60,036 nucleotides of DNA from a bacterium (lineage in GTDB: Bacteria > Zhuqueibacterota > QNDG01 > JAGLOF01), in assembly GCA_023139105.1 (NCBI GenBank), contig JAGLOF010000022.1, positions 1 to 60,036 of the forward strand. The letters run 5' to 3'. Shown here piece by piece: positions 56,260 through 60,036 of the stretch. The first letter of the stretch is position 1, and each line of letters starts with the position of its first letter. The notes under the pieces were generated by a model that saw nothing but the letters and a program-made list of their open reading frames with translations, was not told the origin of the DNA and searched no databases. A program made the translations under genes and the position numbers.

Positions 56260-57135
56260 ATGGCGCAAATTATCGATGGCAAAAAAATTGCCAAAGAAAT
56301 TCGGGAAGAAGTAGCTGAAGCCATATTGAAATTTAAGGATAATAATCCTGCTTTAACTGTAATCCTTGTTGGTGATGATCCGGCTTCACATGTCTATGTT
56401 CGTAATAAGGCACGAGCTTGTGAAAAAGCCGGTGTTATATCACACACAATTCAGCTGGATGAAGATATAGAGCAATGTGTACTTTTGGAAAAAATTGAAG
56501 AATTAAACAATGATACAAGTATTCATGGAATATTAGTACAATTACCATTGCCCGATCATATTGATGAAACTACTGTATTAGAGGCTATATTACCAGAAAA
56601 AGACGTTGATGGATTTCATCCCATTAATGTAGGTAAAGTAGTAACTGGCGACACATCGGGGTTTATACCAGCTACCCCTGCTGGAATTATTCAATTGTTG
56701 CATAGAAGTGGCCATAGCTCACAGGGAAAACATGTTGTAGTTGTCGGACGAAGTAATATCGTTGGTAAACCGATTGGGATGCTTTTACTCCAAAAAAATC
56801 AACTTGGAAATGCTACAGTAACCTATTGCCATTCAAGAACACATAATCTTGCCGACTTTACACGTCAAGCTGATATTTTAATAGCCGCAATAGGAAGACC
56901 GGAAATGATTACCGGGGATATGGTGAAAGATGGCGTTATCATTATTGATGTTGGAACAAATAGAGTTATTGATGAGAATACTGTCAAAGGATATCGTTTG
57001 GCCGGTGACGTTGATTACGTTTCAGTATTCCCTAAAGCCAAGGCCATTACACCCGTGCCCGGAGGTGTTGGACCAATGACAATTGCCATGTTACTAAAGA
57101 ATACTCTGAAAGCATTTAAACTGCTTACGGCATAG
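56260..57135 (+). CDS. folD: Bifunctional methylenetetrahydrofolate dehydrogenase/cyclohydrolase
   Basis: A 291-residue enzyme of one-carbon metabolism. The catalytic region YVRNKARACEKAGV (Lys), VQLPLPDHID, DGFHP and the NADP-binding GRSNIVGKPIGMLL are all visible, as is the C-terminal PVPGGVGPMTIAML. The ATG at 56260 (MAQIIDG) is chosen because a GGGGG stretch lies 8 bases upstream; a GTG five codons earlier overlaps that site. Confidence 0.96.
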   Translation: MAQIIDGKKIAKEIREEVAEAILKFKDNNPALTVILVGDDPASHVYVRNKARACEKAGVISHTIQLDEDIEQCVLLEKIEELNNDTSIHGILVQLPLPDHIDETTVLEAILPEKDVDGFHPINVGKVVTGDTSGFIPATPAGIIQLLHRSGHSSQGKHVVVVGRSNIVGKPIGMLLLQKNQLGNATVTYCHSRTHNLADFTRQADILIAAIGRPEMITGDMVKDGVIIIDVGTNRVIDENTVKGYRLAGDVDYVSVFPKAKAITPVPGGVGPMTIAMLLKNTLKAFKLLTA

Positions 57136-57175
57136 GCCATTTATTGATTTATAGTGCCTTCAAGGGGAATGTGTT

Positions 57176-58558
57176 ATGACCAATCAAAATACCAGATCCA
57201 AATTTATTTCAGTTTGTATAGATATTCCAATTGTAGAAATGCAATTGAACCATACAGAGTTGCATGCAGTTGGAGAAGAGGCCTTTAAAGAAGCTGTTCT
57301 AAGCCGTTATCAAGGTGAATCAGGTTTATTGGAAACCTTTATTGAAGATAATAAATTAGTCTTACAATGGATGCCTGAACGCATTGACAGAGAAGCAGAA
57401 GCTTATCATCAAGCTGCCCTGGATTTTGCTAAAAGAAAACTGCATGACAAATCAATTAATAATTGGGAAAAAGCAATCAATCTGAATCCCGATGATGTAG
57501 ACTATAGATATAAAATGGCTCTTTTGCTATATGAGAAACGCCGTTATGCCGATTCTATTTCTCATTTGGAACGTGCAGTCGCCCAATGTCAGATTCACTA
57601 TAAAGCACATTTACTACTTGGTATGAATTGGCTAAAATTGAGAAAGATATCAAAAGCTCAACATTACTTGGAATTTAGCCGTCTTCTTCATGCAAATAAT
57701 GTTTTAGTTTATTTAAATCTTGGAGCGGTATACAGTATTCAGAAGAATTTTAATGAAGCAATTGTTATTTTCGAGAAATGTATAGAATTAAAACCAAAAG
57801 AAACCAGAGGATATCTGGGACTTGCTCGAATATATTTATTAATAGCAGACAAAGAAAAAGCCAATCAATTTTTCCGTAGAGTTATTGAATTAGCTCCGGG
57901 GACAAAAATGGCAGAATATGCTCAAAAATCAATGGCTATTGATCCTCCGGATAATACCACAGGTCAAAATAAAGAAGAAAAGACCTTTAAGCCGATAAAT
58001 CGAGATGATCAATTTGCTCATGGTATGGGTTATTATATTGCTGGCCAATACGGTCAATCCGCTTCCGAATACAAAGCCTATCTTCAAACACATCCTAATG
58101 ATGATTATGCCTGGTATTTATTTGGAGAAGCACTTCTTAGAAATAATAAAGTTGCAGAGGCTACAGATTGTTTTAAAAGAGCAATTCGCATAAATGAAAA
58201 AAGAGGGCTTTATTATAAAAGTCTTGGTATAGCTCTGCATTTGCTTAAAAAGTCCGGCGAAACTATTCAGGTTATGAAAAAAGCAATGGAACTGGGGAAA
58301 CGCGATGGTTTAACATTTACCATATACGGTTCCAATCTTCTTCTTGAGAGAAAGGTTGATGAAGGTATAAACCATCTTCAAATGGCAATCAAGAAAAACC
58401 CAAATAATCCTATGGCTTTGTACTATCTGGCAAAAGGTGTTATGAAACATAAAGAATCTGATAGAGCAAGAATGTATTTAGACCAGGTAATGGCTCTTAA
58501 AGGAGATTATCCCTTTAAAAAGCAAGCTGACGAACTTATTAAAACCCTGGAGACTTGA
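57176..58558 (+). CDS. TPR-repeat protein
   Basis: A 460-residue cytoplasmic protein without a signal peptide. After an N-terminal domain of about 70 residues of unknown type, about ten tetratricopeptide repeats fill the rest (for example AVYSIQKNFNEAIVIFEKCIELKPKETRGYLGLARIYLL). AGGGG precedes the ATG by 8 bases. It may be a scaffold or regulator; no specific role can be assigned. It is 40 bp after folD and 10 bp before the glycerate kinase gene. Confidence 0.82.
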   Translation: MTNQNTRSKFISVCIDIPIVEMQLNHTELHAVGEEAFKEAVLSRYQGESGLLETFIEDNKLVLQWMPERIDREAEAYHQAALDFAKRKLHDKSINNWEKAINLNPDDVDYRYKMALLLYEKRRYADSISHLERAVAQCQIHYKAHLLLGMNWLKLRKISKAQHYLEFSRLLHANNVLVYLNLGAVYSIQKNFNEAIVIFEKCIELKPKETRGYLGLARIYLLIADKEKANQFFRRVIELAPGTKMAEYAQKSMAIDPPDNTTGQNKEEKTFKPINRDDQFAHGMGYYIAGQYGQSASEYKAYLQTHPNDDYAWYLFGEALLRNNKVAEATDCFKRAIRINEKRGLYYKSLGIALHLLKKSGETIQVMKKAMELGKRDGLTFTIYGSNLLLERKVDEGINHLQMAIKKNPNNPMALYYLAKGVMKHKESDRARMYLDQVMALKGDYPFKKQADELIKTLET

Positions 58559-58568
58559 GTATAAAAAA

Positions 58569-59885
58569 ATGCAAGTTCTACCTTTCCCGCCTTTTTTAAA
58601 TACTAATTATGTTCTTCGTACAATCCATGTCGCGGAACAAATATTTCGAAATATCCAACCTGATAGTCTATTTAAAGATAGAATCTTCATTAAAGATACA
58701 CATTTACATATAAATTCTATAGATGGGAAAAAAGAGATAATTCGTTTTGAGAATTACACTAAAATTTTTATGCTTGGTGCTGGTAAAAGCAGTGCGCATT
58801 TTGCCAGGGCAATTATACCATTAATACCTCCTGAAAAATTACATACAGGACTTATTCTCACAAAATACGGCTTTTCTGTTCCATGTGAACCATTGCCATG
58901 CCTTGAAGGGGCACATCCAATCCCCAATGAATCCAATGTGGAAAACACATTAAAATTAATTTCACTAGCTCTCAAAGCACAAAAAACTGACCTGGTTATT
59001 TTTTTGTTGAGTGGCGGTGCATCTGCACTTTTATGTGCGCCACAAGAAGGTATAAGCTTAAAATATATACAGACTTTAACCAGGGAATTGATAGCCGGAG
59101 GAGCTTCAATAACAGAGATGAATACTGTACGTTCTTTCATATCACAAGTAAAAGGTGGGGGATTGTTAAAATTAATTTCCCCGGCAGAATGTATAACACT
59201 CACAATGAGTGATGTGATTGGAGATTCAAGATCTATAATCGGATCAGGGCCAACCTATTGCACATTTCCCGATCTTCAGCAATGTACTAATATTATTAAT
59301 AAATATAATTTAAAAGCATTAAAAAGATTGGTGAATGAATCTACAATCAGGAAATTGTACAAAAATCATCAAATTGCCAATAAATATTGTACAGTGACAA
59401 ATGTTAATGACAGTGCATTGAAATGCAGACAGATAGTTCATCCGGAAAAAATGATAATAATTACAAAAAGGCCGTTTCAAGGAGATATTGTAGATTATTC
59501 ACTTATATGGTTAGATTCAATAAATAAGGCTCTTAGAGATGGTTTTAGAGGTTATTTAATAGGTTTATCAGAGTGTTCTGTTAATCTTAATCAAGATCAC
59601 GGTAAAGGTGGTCGGAATCAACATTTAGCACTGCTAATTGCAAAATATCTCGGCAAATTAAACAGAAATATATCATTTATAAGCATGGCAACAGATGGTG
59701 ATGATGGATATACGATTAATGCCGGCGCTATCATCAATGAATTTACATGGAATAAATCAACTTCTTCTCAAAAATATTTAGATTTATTTGATTCAAATAG
59801 TTTTTTTACAAAAATCGGAGGCCTTATAACAACGGGGCCTACAGGAACCAATATAAACGATTTTCAATTGCTATACATCCCATGA
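58569..59885 (+). CDS. Glycerate 2-kinase (GckA/MOFRL family)
   Basis: A 438-residue kinase of the DUF4147/MOFRL family, phosphorylating glycerate to 2-phosphoglycerate. FMLGAGKSSAHFARAI, EGAHPIPNESNVENT, LLSGGASALLCAP, MSDVIGDSRSIIGSGPT and the C-terminal GGRNQHLALLIAKYL plus ATDGDDGYTINAGAII are family blocks. Length is usual. It would feed serine- or glyoxylate-derived glycerate into glycolysis, in keeping with glyA and gcvPB in the window. Confidence 0.92.
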   Translation: MQVLPFPPFLNTNYVLRTIHVAEQIFRNIQPDSLFKDRIFIKDTHLHINSIDGKKEIIRFENYTKIFMLGAGKSSAHFARAIIPLIPPEKLHTGLILTKYGFSVPCEPLPCLEGAHPIPNESNVENTLKLISLALKAQKTDLVIFLLSGGASALLCAPQEGISLKYIQTLTRELIAGGASITEMNTVRSFISQVKGGGLLKLISPAECITLTMSDVIGDSRSIIGSGPTYCTFPDLQQCTNIINKYNLKALKRLVNESTIRKLYKNHQIANKYCTVTNVNDSALKCRQIVHPEKMIIITKRPFQGDIVDYSLIWLDSINKALRDGFRGYLIGLSECSVNLNQDHGKGGRNQHLALLIAKYLGKLNRNISFISMATDGDDGYTINAGAIINEFTWNKSTSSQKYLDLFDSNSFFTKIGGLITTGPTGTNINDFQLLYIP

Positions 59886-59930
59886 GGTTCGCATAAGATA
59901 TATTATGTTTACCTGGAAGTAGAAAATTTA

Positions 59931-59967
59931 ACCTCCGTTGTTTTTAAACAGCAGAGGTATATTTTTT
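59931..59967 (+). terminator. Intrinsic terminator after glycerate kinase
   Basis: ACCTC pairs with GAGGT and an inner TGTT with AACA, with small internal mismatches; ATATTTTTT follows. Confidence 0.6.
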
Positions 59968-59986
59968 GCTATAGTATTCATTGTAG

Positions 59987-60036
59987 TACCCCCGACAGGA
60001 CTCGAACCTGTGGCCCACTGCTTAGAAGGCAGTTGC
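59987..60036 (-). tRNA. tRNA-Arg (anticodon TCT), 5' part outside window
   Basis: Read on the minus strand: anticodon arm ACTGC-CTTCTAA-GCAGT (anticodon TCT), variable loop, T-arm ACAGG-TTCGAGT-CCTGT, and the acceptor 3' strand CGGGGGT with discriminator A. The D-arm and 5' acceptor strand lie beyond the window end. Confidence 0.93.

Noticed and set aside
1-60036. CRISPR array, insertion sequence or prophage
   Set aside because: No regularly spaced direct repeats, transposase, integrase or phage structural gene is visible anywhere.

Overview
The window is an AT-rich bacterial chromosome segment carrying mostly housekeeping genes. It probably belongs to the FCB superphylum, near Marinimicrobia, Calditrichota or Bacteroidota. 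Supporting signs are surface proteins with 6-bladed and regulator-type beta-propellers, a FlgD/type-IX-secretion-like C-terminal domain, a tricorn-like S41 protease, an Rnf complex, a class II ribonucleotide reductase, and the infC-rpmI-rplT-pheST-zapA-rny-ymdB-folD gene order. The phylum is inferred from gene content only.

Layout. 1-3.9 kb: the 3' end of an AbiEii-like toxin gene and a tricorn-like protease. 4.05-9.1 kb (minus): rnfCDGEA followed by tatC, with no rnfB. 9.2-12.1 kb (minus): nrdR, dCMP deaminase, glyA, rpiB. 12.1-15.8 kb (minus): a cell-surface operon of a lipoprotein with a cell-wall-type beta domain, an outer-membrane barrel and a TPR lipoprotein. 16.1-18.6 kb: dihydrolipoyl dehydrogenase, a patch of intergenic repeats and a DUF116 gene. 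18.7-20.9 kb: an accessory cassette of an AraC-type DNA-binding protein, a secreted propeller and a secreted Cys-rich peptide. 20.9-23.4 kb (minus): nrdJ. 23.6-32.4 kb: an FMN riboswitch, ribD-ribE-ribBA-ribH, a large propeller protein, recN and murA. 32.6-37.8 kb: dnaE and gcvPB. 37.8-46.4 kb: a signalling block. 46.5-57.1 kb: tRNA-Val, thrS, infC, rpmI, rplT, pheS, pheT, zapB-like, zapA, rny, ymdB-like and folD. 57.2-60 kb: a TPR protein, glycerate kinase and a partial tRNA-Arg.

The signalling block is the most unusual part. A diguanylate cyclase response regulator, a membrane histidine kinase, a soluble kinase with a pseudo-receiver (Asp to Glu) and an NtrC-type sigma-54 activator run in one tight operon. 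Downstream, behind a sigma-54-like -24/-12 promoter, lie a single-domain response regulator and an FtsZ-like GTPase. The C-terminus of that GTPase resembles a CheA P1/HPt domain whose phospho-His position is Lys. This looks like a two-component circuit controlling a cytoskeletal GTPase. The second candidate for novelty is the AraC/propeller/Cys-rich-peptide cassette, which is preceded by a G8 tract and a duplicated operator-like sequence.

Several leaders carry visible regulation. ribD has an FMN riboswitch and a terminator that abuts the start codon. rny has a promoter followed at once by a terminator that abuts its Shine-Dalgarno sequence. infC appears to start at a non-canonical AUA or AUC codon.
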